From Wyeomyia smithii (taxonomy: Eukaryota; Arthropoda; Insecta; Diptera; Culicidae): a stretch of 64,000 bases of DNA. Position numbers and translations under genes: made by a program. The stretch's first letter is position 1, and every line of letters starts with the position of its first letter. The DNA is taken from NCBI RefSeq assembly GCF_029784165.1, contig NC_073695.1:208215781-208279780 (forward strand), given 5' to 3'. Shown here one piece after another: positions 11,646 to 24,737 of the stretch. The notes under the pieces are model-generated. The model was not told where the DNA came from. It saw nothing but the letters and a program-made list of their open reading frames with translations, and ran no database searches.

Positions 11646-14600
11646 TTTGCGTGTTTCTCGTTGAACATTTGCAAATTTCAAAATTCATAATTTCTAGAGA
11701 AACGTGTTTGAAAATTAGCGTTTGAAATTACTTTTTCCATTTCCACGAAAATTCCAAGTTTTAGGACCTGCGATTCTCATCCAACCTTCCATGTTTTTTT
11801 TATGTTTTTGATATAAGTTGCAAAGACACATATACTTATAACTCTAGCTTTTGTGAATTTTGAAACGTTTTTGTGGAATGAAACATAATCGTATTTGGCA
11901 CTCATTGCGCATTTTCAGTGGGTCGGAACATCGTGGAGCAGCAACCATTGATATGTACAGTCAAAACTAAGCTAAGCTTCAATTTGATTTATATTCGTAG
12001 AATCTAATGATCATTTAAGCTCATGTCTGTTACTTCTGATTTGCTGCATATTGTTTAACAAAAACTTCAATTTCAAATTGATTGCATATAACTTACCATG
12101 AGAATGGAAAACTGATGAGCCTTCTTTTTTGAATGTTTGGCAATTTAATAAAAATAATTTTGGAAAATTTTCCACGAAAATTGAAATCTCAACGATCAAA
12201 AATTCTTTTGTAACTCGGATAATCACAAGGCATTGTCTAAGCAAGTATCATCTTAAAAAGTTAAGCAAACATGATGTTGATAAATGTCGCAGATTGCGTA
12301 TCTGCGGTAAGGGACACGTTGAACCTGCCGATATTTGGAGGGGGAATGACGCAGTGACAAGGACATCAACTTGTTGAATAGTGACGAGCCTGCTCGTACG
12401 CACACCGAGTAAGTTGAGGCATACCATAATAAATCAAATAATGATCGCTGGTCCTATTAGAGAAAAACTCAGATAAAGTTAAATTCTTCTCATTTTCTTG
12501 TCCGAGTATGTTAGAGTATCACAAACAAGCAATAGTGTTAATATTAAACCTTCTCTGTGAATATTAATGATAATTTTATACACATTTCAACAGAGATAGT
12601 AAGGCTCCAAAATTGTGTGACGTAGGTTCTACTCGATTTTGCTGTTTTGGATTGAGATTCTTCAGTAACAGAATTTTTAAATGAGAAAATCTCTAAATTC
12701 ATCGTGATGGCTCAATTGCCAAAAAATGCTTCAGCACGCATGGTCCGCGCAAATCTTCTGATTCGCAAACAATAAGCATTCTTTCGCCATGAATGTGTTG
12801 TTGGCCGTTCTGCGCCTTGTGCGCTGGCGATAGCGTACCCCTGCTAATGAAGAGCGACTCATTGTCAGTTTCCCAGTAATATCGGCATCACGCGCACGGT
12901 TCGTAATAACCGAAACAATCAAAATCGTGCCCAACCTCACCCGAGCCTGTTTCAACATCGGCGGGTTCAGGTACGGGGCATACAAATGTTGACTATGCGC
13001 TATCTCTCGAAGTGTGGCACCAAAGTTCTACAGTGGTTGTTGCTACACCTTCCCATTATTTTTCAATCGCAATCCGTCGCAATTAGATGGCTCTAGGATA
13101 GTGCGAGATTTGCAGGATTTTTCTACGCCAAGTCGTGATTGAGTTATTCGCTTCCTCTCCCACGTGGAGCCGCAGTTAATTGTATTAATCTGATTTCGCA
13201 CTGTGTGTTTTTTTCTAATCCCATATTAGATCTAAGCAATCACACTGCCGAGTAGTCATTAGAACGTGTCTTATGTTGTGTGCAGTAAAAAAAAAAACAG
13301 TATGCCTCATCATACTCCACACACAATGTAGTGTCAGGCCCTTTCCAATCGAAGTTAATTGAGTTATTCAGTTCGAGTCCCACTCACCTCCGAACATCGA
13401 GGTCCGCTTACTCATGACCCTTTAGCAATGCAATGCTGCGTTCTTTTATTGCCTCATGAAACAAAAACTTAGGTGATTGTATCTGCCGAAATACATCTTC
13501 ATTTATGACTATATTGAACAAAAAAACTTGAATGGTGTTCGATTTCCCGTGTATTAGAAGGGCAACGCCGGTAGCATAGCTATCTAACGCGTTCGATCAT
13601 CAAACTCGCACAACATTACACGGTCGTGATCGGAACCTTCACAGGCTCTTCCCGCCCTCAGGGGGGAGGCTCAGGCAGCGACGATTTGCGCTGTTCCAAA
13701 GTGAGCGTCAGTCAGCTCGGCCTATGATCTAATGCGGTTGTGAGCTGAAAAAGTGATTGGATCTTTTCCGCCGAGAATATGATCCAATCATGCTTCGTCG
13801 TAGTTAGTGGCACTATTAGAATGTCTTTTCAGTCACTGCAATCAGCCGATACTACGGGCTGGCACATGTGTGATGAGTTGCTTTCATACTCGTCCTCGAT
13901 TGATTAGTCGACGCTGGTGGCAAAAGGAGAAGGCAACTAGGTAATGTGTTTGTGTCCCCGATTTGACGTTGAATTACGTTCAATACGATACGAAGGGTTG
14001 GAAACGATTACTGAGCAATACGGTTTAACTTTTAATGATGCTCGTAGATTCCATGATTTTAATATCAAAGTCTTTCGCCTTATGCTTCAAGAAATCCAGG
14101 CCTTCTTGCGCGTCAAAACCGAAAATATATTTTTATACCGTCAATTTACAATTTTTTTGGCTAAGCTTGTCGAGTTTGTCGGTGAAATATTGAATCCAGC
14201 TTCGTCTTTGTCGAAAAACTTAATGTTATGGGCTGTAGAATATTGTTTTTAAATGCTTTCTAGAAAACATGATGACACGATACGCTTGAACTGCGCATTT
14301 TTTACAAGTAGAGGGTTTTTTAGAGTCAAGACCTATTCTCTAAAAGGGCGTATGCCTTTTGGTATTGGATCATTTTAAAGCCTTTGATCGTACAGAAAGA
14401 TGATAAAAACAATGTTTTTCAGTGTGAAAATTTCTAAAATAACACTTAATTTGGATTTAGAAAAAAAGAGTCGATTCGGAAGTTATAACAAAACTTTTGG
14501 CAAAAAGTCCAGGATGGAGAGGCGGAAGCCAATTTTTATTATTAAAGTGTAAGTTATAAAAAAAAGTCAGTTTCGTCATTTTTCTAAATAATTAAATCCT

Positions 14601-17600
14601 AATGGTGTTAAATAATTTTAAAAAATTATTCTAAATCAAAAAGCTCATGATGATCTTCTTCATAAATTCATTCTTCGTTTTCAAGTTATTATGGTTTTTG
14701 GTTGCGAATCAAAAAATAAACAATAACTTATACATTCAATCTAAAAAGGGTTGAATTTTCTTTTCAATCTTATTTTTCATGAAACTTGACATTATTCCGA
14801 AACCTTTCATAAGAACGCCTGCATAGAGAAATAAAAAGAAATCCTAAAAGTTAAGTCTTACACAATTTTACAAATTTAAATTATATAAAGAAAAATCAAA
14901 TTCTAATAATAATTTCAAATCGTAAACTTCTTGGTAGTGAATTTCGAAATGTATCCATTTTCGAGATATATTAAACTTAAGTTTGGAAATTTTCAGTTTT
15001 CAATGAAAACACACTTTTTTATGAGTTAGACGGAAATTAACTAGTAGAAAACAAGCGAAAATGAAAGACAAAATCTTAGTCAATATTTTATTGTTTGTGT
15101 CAAAACACCAGTACTCAGATTGTATTACAATTCTGTTGGAATTGTCTTTCAGTTCTATGTGATATTCTATTTAGCATAATTAACAGACACAAAAACGTGG
15201 TAACTTTCAATTTAAAAATAGTTTTCGTATAATTTAATAATGAAAAAACAAGTTAATTCATATTTCATCACAAAATAATCATTGTTTAATTTATTTGTTT
15301 CAGGTAATAATGAGACGCTGTTATTTCAAGATCGTGGTAGTAGGTAGGATAAATTTAAAAAACAATTTCATTTTGAATCACTAAATGTTATGACTCATTT
15401 ATCTGCTTCATGTACAGGGATCGCCATTGATTTATCAAACCAAATCTATTATCCATTAAAACTGATCCGCACGTAAGCTCTCCAAATATTGGTTACGCAC
15501 AGGAAAACAAAAAGCTAAGCCAACTGCCGCAAATATTTGGTCCCACCATAATTAGATTTACCCCGATATCGATTGCGATAACAATCTCGTTATTGCTTCT
15601 TCAAAGCCGCCAGATAAGCGGCTTTAAAAGCCAATAAACTGTACAAATTTCACACCCAGCTCGGTGTTATCCAACGCCGCCACAGCACCAAAGACGAAGA
15701 AAGAAAAGCCACCACCAGCGGGGTGAGATGGCAAACAAAAGTGAAGTCTCACAACAAACAATACACGAAAGGCGAAAAGCAACCGCTCCGATCATCGCGC
15801 TTGATATTACCTCATTTGGAACGGCGAACTTCGTGCAACTTCTCCATGGCTGTGATGAATTCCGAGCACAAAAGCAGAGCTGGCAGGGGTCATTTTGTTG
15901 CGATGATAATGAGAATATTACCCAATTGGTGCAGTCCATGTTTTCCCTTTAAAAAAACTCTACTCTGTAAGTGACATTCGCCGGTCGTAACGTAAAGCAA
16001 ACGCATGATGATTTAATGACTGACAAAAGCTACCATGCGTCCACTGTGCTTTTTACATCATATTTATATGGCAAGTTGATGCCTATCGTTACATCGTTTC
16101 TTGAAATTTTGAGACGCTGACAGGCAGATGTTAACGAATTTGGTGAAAAAAAAGAAACAATCGTGGGCGAGTTTGGGGAAATCGTGTACAATTTATGGCC
16201 GTTTCTTGCTGGATGACGATTGACTGTCAATCTTCGCGCACACGAACAGAGCAACTGGATGGGTAAGGCCTAGTAAACTAGTCCACCGAAGAGTGTGAAA
16301 ATAGCTAAGTAAATGACAAGACATACTTCATTAGTACGCCGCTGGGACGGGGTCCGGAGCGAGGGGGGCACCCTTTTGAAAGTGTTTTCATTTCAGTTTT
16401 CTCCTGTATTTTGCCAGCCCTTCTTACTCGGCGCAGTAAGTAGTAACGCAGGAGATAGAAGTAAACAAAAACAAGTAGACATCCAGTGAACGGGGTTTCA
16501 GTTTCGACCTAAATGTTTTTCACGAGAGAATAGTTGTGCAGTCAAGTATTCTACTTGTACCCGCTCGGCGTGGTGTACGATATTATTATGACAGACCACT
16601 TTACTGCGAACTACGCCACGGTGGGAAGCGGGTGCCCGTTTTGCTAAGGGTCGCTGGCCGTGGGCGTGGGCAAAATTCGCGGGAACAGAATGCGCACTAG
16701 GGCGAATGTGATTTAAGCCACCAATGGTGACATTAATGATAGTTGAAGTGTTGGAGAATATTTGGGGCATGGGTATGATTTTTATCGTAATTTATCTTCT
16801 AATATGAGGAGACATTAGTTTCGCTAGTACTGAATCTTAAAAGTTTGATTTTTTTTTCCGGGTACGCTCAGTATTTCAGACAACAAATGCGTCGTTTTCT
16901 ATCTATTATACAATAAATACAACTTTTTCTTCAATATTAATAGCATTTATACTAGAACAAATGCGACATTTACAAATTTTATCGGAAAATACTGTCTCTG
17001 GAAATCACTCTTAAGTTTTCATTGCATCATACTGTGCTTGCGGAAATATATCTCGCCTACAGCCATTAACAATCTCCCAAAGTAAACATGGTAAAATAAT
17101 TCACATTCGTGCCCAAAACTTTGACACTCACAGAGCAAACAGCTTCACACTGATAAGTTCCAGTCGGATAATGGAGAGCAAACACACGTGCTGGCAGTTT
17201 CGGGTGAGACTGCGTTTCGAGACTAAGAAGGCCAAGTAATGCTTGTTCCAGAGTATTACACCCGAGGTAGCCACCCCGGATGTCGAGACTAACAATTCGT
17301 ATGAATGACGGCCAAATCCGTGTCGAAACCGTTTAGTCAAATCATCCGTTCAAAGCACATGTCGTGCACTATTGCCATTTATTTAATGAAAATAAGTGAC
17401 AAACAGCTGTTTACACTGACATTAGAACCGAAAGTTGGCCCAACCGATCGTACAATATCGTACAATTTATCAACTAAATGTTGACAGTTTGCGTTGTTTT
17501 TACGACCGTATTTTATTTGTTGTTAGTGTCGTATAGAATTTACACGGTACAATGAGCGACTACTTTTCGTGACATGATCTGGTGATGTGTTTTCTCCGCG

Positions 17601-18796
17601 AACGTACCGCACTGCGCTTGCACTGACACTGACAGTAGGTACTGGCACCTTGGAGAAGGAGCGCGACCAGGAAAAGTCGGTACAACTTTTATTCAGGTTA
17701 TGCACGCTGGGTGCAATTACTCACAAAAAATAATTCACAAAGCAATGCGGTCAGCACGTCAATGGCATCGAGCGTGATGGGGAACCGACGGGAATCACGG
17801 TGATCCTAGCTTCGCAACGCACGGTCGTAATTGCTGCTCGCTTTTAATACTCGGTCCCTCAGGGTAACAATATGAGATCGTTACTGTTTACATTTTTGTT
17901 TTAAACAAACATCAATATCACTGAATTTTCTATCCCAATTTCGAATTTGATTGAATCTCGACTCACTTTGAATTCTGATCGCAACGGGTGGCCCACTATC
18001 CACACCAGACTGCACGGGTTGCGGCGAAGAAAGTCGTCGTCGTTTGCCGGTTTGACGAACAAGTGGGATTGCACATTCCGCGTGCGAAACTCATCAGAAA
18101 TAATAATTTATAATTAAATCATTTATTTTTGCCCCAAAATTTGTCCACCAGCAAGGCGAAGGGAACGATCCCGCCAGGAATAAATCATGCCAAATCACAA
18201 AACTTTTCACCCGGCTGATGCAGCGCTAGCTGCAGCTTCTGTGCCGCGCGCTAGTCGCTTGCCGGTCGCGATTTACGTGGACAATTTATGATTTTAATTC
18301 TAATTAATAATAAGCTGATGGGAGAGTGATCTTGTTCTCATCTTGGGCGCTCTGCAGTTATTTCGCAATCGAAAACCGTCCATGTGCCATGAGAAGTGAG
18401 GCTGGGGCTATCACAGCAATATTTACTCTACTGTCGTGGTGGGTTCGGGGGCGGTTTTGCCTCGCCAACCGGCGGCTCGTTACCTCAGCATCACATTATA
18501 TCTTATCTGAAGAAGCAGCGAAGAGTCGCGGAAGGGGTAATGTTTGATTTTTCATTTCACTCTCCGTTGCGCGCACGCTTTCGGTTGAAGCTTCGAATAC
18601 AGCCACTGGAACACGCCTTCAGGGAACAGAGGCACAGCGGAAAGGGTCACTGGTATTGCTCTGCACTTGCAATTGCAGGGGTGCCTCGACAAACAAACGT
18701 GGCTTTGCTTTTTCCGCCTTCCCAAAGCAAAACGTGTGAGCTGTACGTATCAAGCGAAGCAACTCGCCAACTGGAGTACCATAGGCGTTGAGAGGA
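11646..18796. other. Unassigned non-coding DNA, alternating AT-rich and GC-richer blocks
   Basis: No recognisable gene. AT-rich DNA fills about 14.2-15.5 kb. GC- or CpG-richer blocks occur near 12.7-13.0, 13.6-13.9, 15.6-15.9, 16.3-16.75, 17.5-17.85 and 18.0-18.8 kb. The longest open frame is 102 codons on the plus strand at 13944-14252; it matches no family I recognise and has no splice context that I trust. These blocks could be regulatory DNA of a neighbouring gene, but nothing proves it. Confidence 0.4.
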
Positions 18797-18835
18797 GAGC
18801 AACAGCAGCAGCAGCAGCAGCAGCGGCAGCGATTA
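18797..18835 (+). repeat. CAG/GCA microsatellite
   Basis: A run of about eight CAG units followed by CGGCAGCG. The glutamine, serine and alanine frames are each closed within a short distance, so there is no good case for a coding homopolymer tract. Confidence 0.85.
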
Positions 18836-20853
18836 TGTCAGCACTTGGTGTGAATTTTGTAATAATTAAGGTCTTTGTTTTACTTTGCTGGCTGCATTCG
18901 CCACGATCATGTCTTCTCTGTCTAGCTCAAATGTGCACCCCGCGGGCTTCGACTGCTGCTGCTAGTGTGGAGTGTTTTTCTTCGGTTCGCCCCCTCGTCA
19001 CTGGTGAAGCGCTTGTGCAATGATTCGTGAAAAGTGGGCTAACTTGCTGGGGGAGTAGGCTGGCAATCGCTGTCGCTGCGGGAGCTGACACAAAGGGAAA
19101 ATAATGATTAGCGTTGGACATTGAAAACGAAAATAAATCAGTGCTCGAGTGGGAGCGTTGCATCAAAGATGGTGCCGTTTTAAATTAGATTCGAATGCAT
19201 TTTGATGTGGAGTTTAGAGTTATTTATTTATGATCTCAGGGTATTATTTAGAGAAGAACCAATCTAAAATTTGTTTTTTATTTTGTTTCGTTGTAAATTA
19301 AGCTATTCTTCAATGAAAATTAAAAAACAGCACAGCCTTTATGATGTAAGTGCTTACTGATTTCCATTCACTACCCGGTGGTTATACTCTTCTAACTGAT
19401 GAAATGAAAAATTATATAAAGAGTTATTAGGGCTTCAAAGGAGATGTCCAGATATTTTCGATTATATTTTTATATGTATGTTGTGAAAAAAAAAACTTTT
19501 GCGAATAAAATGTCCAAGCTAGACCGGAGTTTACTTCATCGACAGATGAACATTTGAGTGGGTATTATCAAACTGTGCACTTTGTCAACACAGTGTACAT
19601 TAATATTGAAAGCACTACCCACTAATTACGAACACAAACTTCAACAACATATACCAAGGAGTGCCTGGCAAAACAAAGAAACTTAGAATCTAATACACCA
19701 TTTTATTTTTTTTAGTCACTGAACATCCATCTTTTTAATAGAACAAAAGCATAATACTGAATAATTTTTTTTAAATTTTGCTCTTTTCATTTTTTTCACT
19801 TTTTTATCGACTTTTATACAGTCTGACAATAACCAATATGTCTGTATAAAATTTTCTAACAATTGATTTGTCGGTTGGAAGCAGAAAGATCAGCAAAATA
19901 CAATTTTAATGCTGAAAAAAGTGTATCTATAGAAAATTGACATCCAATTTCTAAAACTGGAACTGACGAAGTGTATTGCCGTCATTTTGTAATATTGATT
20001 TTCGACTGTTGTTTCGACTACGGTTATGAAGAGATTCTTATTAAAACTATAATTTTCTTAAATCCGACGTTTCGGTCATTGGTTGCGTCCTTTTAAAAGT
20101 TATTTTAAAACGTTTATTAGTTTATTGGACAACATTGCAAATAAATTTTTATGAGGCGGCTTATCAGTTTTTCATATGGACGGTTTATCTGATTGTTATC
20201 GTAATAAGTTTTTAAGCCAAAGCTCACACATAGAAGCAAAATGATGAATGCATTGAGTTTTCAGATACCTTTTTTTCTTCTCAGTGTTATTTATTTTTTA
20301 CCCTCCCTTTAGCCAACTTTGATAACCGTGGACATAAAAACTATCCGAAATTTGTATCAGCCCAAATAAGAAAAAAAAGCAAAACAAAATGGAAAAAAAA
20401 TAAAAAAGGTGCGAGCAGTAAGAAACGGTCGTACAATGCCACAAAAAATCAAAATAACTGGTGGTAGTGGGGTCCCTACAAAAAACGACATCCTGGTCAA
20501 ATGAGACTAGATGAGATTTTCCTAATTTGACTCTATTTGCTTAAATCAGCTTTTTATCGCCTTTCGTGACTTATGACTGCGCATTAAACAAGTTACAAAA
20601 TAAATGAAAGCTACGTACTTGTATGTGTTTCTGCAGGAGAACGTAAAACCAGCCGCCGCAATGTATGCGCTAGTCAGACTTCACTCACTGCATTTGTGTT
20701 GGTGCAACATTCAGGTTCATTTCAGTTTTTTTTACTCACTACACATGCATCTTATGTTGTCCCTGTTGAAAGAAAGACGAAAAAATGTGTTAAAGATTGC
20801 GAGGCTTTGATGCGGGAGAGCTCGTCTATCGACTAGCTGTTATAAAACACTTA
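18836..20853. other. Unassigned mostly AT-rich DNA
   Basis: A GC-richer start (to about 19.1 kb) is followed by AT-rich DNA with long A and T runs (19.2-20.6 kb). No gene, RNA or complete repeat recognised. Confidence 0.4.
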
Positions 20854-21242
20854 GGAAACATCCATAAATGACGTAGTTTTTTTTTACGTTTTTTTGACTC
20901 CCCCCTTCCCCTTCGTAGCATTTCGTCACAAAGTTAAGACCCCCTCTAGATAATTACGTAGCATTATAGCACCCCCCCCCCTCCCTCTCATGATATTTTT
21001 TGCCTGTTTTTATTATCAAAAACACATGAATGAACAAGAAAAAACTAGAAAATAATAAAAATAACCCTAAACAGACAAAACAATGATGAAATAGAACAGT
21101 TAAAACAAACACTTTTTTTCTTTGTTTCATATTTGCTACGTAGCATGGTTTGACCCCCTACCCTCCCCCTCGTCACATTTCGTCACAAAACTGCAAACCC
21201 CCTCCTCCCCCCTGAAATGCTACATCATTTATGAATGTTCCC
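20854..21242. mobile_element. Harbinger-like MITE with TTA target duplication
   Basis: The left end GGAAACATCCATAAATGACG and the reverse complement of the right end, GGGAACATTCATAAATGATG, form inverted repeats of about 23 bp with four mismatches. Both are directly flanked by TTA (20851-20853 and 21243-21245). A 3-bp TTA/TAA duplication is typical of PIF/Harbinger elements. The interior has C-rich runs and two diverged copies of CATTTCGTCACAAA in the same orientation. No transposase, so it is non-autonomous, 389 bp. Confidence 0.75.
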
Positions 21243-21245
21243 TTA

Positions 21246-21880
21246 GTAGCTGATGATATGCTGAAAATGATAAGAAATGCTGCCAAAATACCAACAGAAC
21301 GTGAATTATCCCGCACGCCCTGCAAGTGGCAAACTTCAACGGCGAGGAATTGAACAAAATTGCCTAATTTGCTTGGGAGAAAGACAATCAAATTATTCCT
21401 TTGTCAGATGGAAGCCAGCAACTGGATGGAAGAGTGCAACTGTTGGGTGGTACATATTGCTGATGTGCGACTGGTGAAAAACTATGTTTGTGCTAGCGTT
21501 AATTAGTGGCAAACATGAGTTCCATACTCCAGTCGGAATTCTGCCAAGATTTCGAACAGTAATCGAATCCACATTCTTTAAGTGTTTCGAATTTGTTAAA
21601 ACGAGTTCAGTATTGTTATCAGAATGCCGAACTTTCTTGTACACAATTGGTTTAGTTTCGTATACCGCGGGCTTTAACAGTATCAACGAATTGTTGTGAA
21701 CATCACACTACTGCGCATTTGCAGCGGTTTCTAACCACAGTTGTGGTTTAACAAAACACTTAGTAGAAAAACGAGATTCCGTAGTTTTCGGCGAATGGTA
21801 GAAAAACTTCGATTGAAGTACAATCACATAATTTTGGGGCGCCAAAAGGCACCATTGTGTTTCACCATAGTAACAACACC
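21246..21880. other. Unassigned non-coding DNA
   Basis: No gene or complete repeat recognised. Several short overlapping open frames on both strands show no family signature. Confidence 0.35.
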
Positions 21881-22026
21881 AGCAAAGCAAAGCCAAGCCT
21901 TGGTGCTACATCCCGATTCGAAACTTGACTTGACTTCGATTATTATACACAGACTTCGCAGCCAACTGTTTAATGTACAGGACGATTGCGGGGCTAGCGC
22001 TACGATCCTACTGACACTAACAGTAA
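21881..22026 (-). mobile_element. tRNA-derived SINE (family 1), 5'-truncated copy
   Basis: Minus-strand copy holding the body and tail: ACTGTTAGTGTCAGTAGGAT, GCGCTAGCCCCGCAAT, GTCTGTGTATAAT and a tail reading GGCTTTGCTTTGCT. The A- and B-box head is missing, as expected for a 5'-truncated retroposed copy. Confidence 0.75.
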
Positions 22027-22329
22027 CAGCAGCAAGTTTGTTTATTTCATCGTCATTTCGGATTGCCATTTGCCGATGATTCTAAATCTCTCGATATATC
22101 TGGCAGAATTTCCCGTCATTTCCAGTAATTCTCCAATTACCAGAAACTCCATAACAGCCGCCAGATAGGTAGATGCTTAGGCGAACAAAGAGTGCATTCC
22201 CGGATAACTAGGTATAATCTTCTTTCGACCGTGTTAGGGAAAGCAAACAATCAAGCGACCAACCAGAGGTCTTAATTTGCATTTCAACAAGGCTTTAAAT
22301 CTTTCAATAGAACAATATATAGTTCAAAT

Positions 22330-22520
22330 AATCAAACTACAATTTTCTGCATTTGGGCGAGCGCATAGATGATTTTCCAATCGATCGCTGCAAGAATGGA
22401 GGAAACCGGTTGCAAACTGACTGAGTTTTAAAAAAGTGGAATGTGGACAATCTTCGTGACACTCTAGATGTTTTGTTATACGTTACCGTAAGAAGTAATT
22501 CTACGTCAAAAAGCGAGTAT
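22330..22520. repeat. Dispersed repeat related to the 30.4-kb duplication unit
   Basis: CGATCGCTGCAAGAATGGAG, TGCAAACTGA, ATTCGTGAC-like and TTCTACGTCAAAAA words recur at 30.42-30.61 kb in the same order, and the last recurs at 32.54 kb. It is probably part of a longer transposon-derived repeat. The coding potential is too decayed to assign. Confidence 0.5.
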
Positions 22521-22570
22521 GGGTTTTCTAGATTGGCACAAGTTCTGTACCATCAAACAGGTACATATGA

Positions 22571-22757
22571 GACTTTTCACGGTTTTACACGATGAAGTTT
22601 TGAGAAAAACGAATTTTAAAGAAGCGAAAACCACGTAAAAACCCGCGTAAACTCCGGAATCCGAGTAAAGAAATTCCGCAATCCACATAAGAAAAAAAAA
22701 CGCGTAAACTTTGGAATCCGCGCAAAAAAAATCGCGTAAAAAACCGTGTAAAAAGTG
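22571..22757. mobile_element. Short MITE with CGGTTTT inverted ends
   Basis: The left end includes CTTTTCACGGTTTTACACG. The right end, reverse complemented, includes CTTTTTACACGGTTTTTTACG. The interior repeats CGCGTAAA and GGAATCCG words. It has no coding capacity and is about 190 bp. The general structure resembles the element at 5112-5651, but the ends differ. Confidence 0.5.
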
Positions 22758-23092
22758 ACCTTAGTGTACCTGACAGCTCTCTTCGCATTTTTTCTTCACT
22801 CGTTATGCATATACCAAACAAACTAATGTGCATCAAATCAGATTTATTTGGGATAGAAAAACCAGTAACATGTGCAAAACATACGATGTTTTGTAACTTA
22901 ACTGAAGGTGAATCTTATTGCTATTTAAGTAACAAATTTGTTACAAATGGAAAAAAAAATTGTTATTGCTTTTGAAGTAAAAATAAAAATTGTGCAAGTA
23001 TTCTTTTAAACAATCTAAAATAGACGTTGAACATTCAATACTGGTCAAATTGAACTTGAATATTGCAAATAAGACTGCTACAGATCGCTCCC

Positions 23093-23250
23093 AGCTGGTC
23101 TCGAAGCCAGTCGTCGTAAATTTAAGTCTCGGCTCGAGAGAGACTGTTAGTGTCAGTAAGATCGTAGCGCTAGCTCTGCAATTGTTGTACACTTAACAGT
23201 TGGCTGCGAAGTCTGTGTATAATAAACAGAAGGTCTAGTTCCCAATCGTA
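23093..23250 (+). mobile_element. tRNA-derived SINE (family 1), near full-length copy
   Basis: The copy starts in a tRNA-like head (GGTCTCGAAGCCAGTCGTCG, then a diverged B box AAATTTAAGTC and GGCTCGAGAGAGACTG). It runs through GTTAGTGTCAGTAAGATCG, TTGGCTGCGAAGTCTGTG and TATAATAAACAGAAGG. Comparing it with the other copies defines the family. The promoter boxes are mutated, so the copy is probably inactive. Confidence 0.75.
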
Positions 23251-23343
23251 TCGTCGTATTCAAGGGGTTATGGGCGTAGCTTTTAAAGTACAGGAAATAA
23301 TTTCAAATAGTTTTAAAGCTATCCTGAACTTAGATACGTTGAT

Positions 23344-23466
23344 TGTACTTTCGGCTGAGCAGTCACAAAAAAGTAAAACGACTTATATTATACTGTTTGA
23401 TCTTCAGTGACGAAACGTATAAAATAAGTCGTTCTACTTTTCTATGACTGCTCAGCCGAAAGTACA
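23344..23466. repeat. Long hairpin-forming inverted repeat (about 49-bp arms)
   Basis: The left arm 23344-23392 starts TGTACTTTCGGCTGAGCAGT and the right arm 23417-23466 ends ACTGCTCAGCCGAAAGTACA. The arms match over about 49 bp with few mismatches, around a 24-nt spacer. It could be a very short MITE or a hairpin RNA source. No clear target duplication is visible. Confidence 0.8.
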
Positions 23467-23559
23467 GCTAGCTTACATAACATTTCAACATTCGAAAGCA
23501 ACTATTATGGCTTAATGTTGTGTTTAAAAGTCATCTGAAAAGCTTGAAAAGGAGCGGAG

Positions 23560-23810
23560 CTTCTATTTGATCGTAAATGATAACACTGATTAACACAGGT
23601 GCCCTAGAGCTCAAACTGGGTAAAAATGAAGTGAAGGTAATTTTTTCAGAGATTTAAATAAGTTTTCGCATAAGCCAACGTAGAAGCGATGAACCCGGCC
23701 TACTCTGCTGCACTTTGACGCGCCTCCGCATACACTAGAGGCACCAAAATTTTAAGAAATTGTTAAAAAGCTATAATCTTTCTAGAGCAACTATTTTAAG
23801 CTTAAGGGCA
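23560..23810 (-). repeat. Dispersed fold-back-like repeat, copy 2
   Basis: Opposite orientation to the copies at 4.9 and 43.7 kb: GTAGAAGCGATGA, GGCACCAAAATTTTAAG and AAAAAGCTATAATC. It also shares CCCTAGAGCTCAAAC with the 43.7-kb copy. No protein encoded. Confidence 0.45.
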
Positions 23811-24130
23811 GCATTTTTGTCGCGTTTGTCGACCTGTGTAATCTATATCAGTTCCCAGGCTTTGCGATGCCCTTAGCATGTCTTATCAGCCGTGAAGCCT
23901 ACTATAAGAGATAATTCTCCAATTGATACTTGGGAATAAAACGTCAATTAAAACCAATCGTAGGTGAGAACAAATAGGTTATATCGAATTACAACAATTT
24001 ATCATCGAGATGCAGGCTCTATTCGAGCGAGCTTCTCCCTGCTCTAAAAAAGACATTCGGCCCTGTTATTCTTTGCGGTTAGGCCTAAATAAATATCAAA
24101 TTAAAAGAAAAAAATTACCAGGTATAACTA

Positions 24131-24735
24131 CACTGCCCATAATCGCATATTTGTAACATTTGCAAAATTGGTTGTTCGACCAATTCGCACTTTTATATTT
24201 TGACCTTAAATGCATTGTTACTAATATATTCTCGCAAATAGACACTTTAACTAAACTTAGTATCATGAAGAAAGCACTAATTTACACTATGTATACATTG
24301 AATATAACTTTTAAAGTCAAATTGGTTGAAATTTTTGCAATGATACATTTATGCCGTCACTTTCAAGCTACTTTTGGAATATATCACATGGAAAAAGAAG
24401 TTTTTCATGTATTCAACAAGCATGAGCTGAACATCAGAAACGGATCACCGGTGGTTGGTTACCGGACCAGAATAACTTCCGAGTTCCAAAAGATGCAGAA
24501 GTGGATTTGGATGGAAACTTTTTTGACAAAAAAGTTGAAAAAGTTAAGTAGTGTGACAATTATGCGGTTATTTACGCTATGTGACAAAATAACTTGGTAT
24601 TTTTTACGACTTTTTTCACACAAACATAAGCATATTTTTCCAGATGTAAAAAGTACATACTATTCTAAGCATTTCCCAATAAAAAGCACGAAATCCATAA
24701 AATGTCGAATGTTACAATTATGCGATCACAGGCAG
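24131..24735. mobile_element. TIR element carrying a long spurious open frame
   Basis: The left end CACTGCCCATAATCGCATAT continues TTGTAACA. The right end, reverse complemented, reads CTGCCTGTGATCGCATAATT then GTAACA. The ends are inverted repeats of about 27 bp with a few mismatches, and TA lies just outside each. A variant of the terminal word (GTGACAATTATGCGG) also occurs internally near 24560. A 205-codon plus-strand frame at 24160-24777 starts inside the left repeat and runs past the right end. It lacks any motif I recognise, so I treat the whole as a non-autonomous Tc1/mariner-type element of about 605 bp. Confidence 0.6.
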
Positions 24736-24737
24736 TA

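Noticed and set aside
13944..14252. 102-codon plus-strand open frame as a gene
   Set aside because: No family resemblance, no start context or splice boundaries that can be supported; of a length expected by chance in 64 kb.
18797..18835. Polyglutamine-coding exon
   Set aside because: The glutamine frame is closed by stops shortly on both sides.
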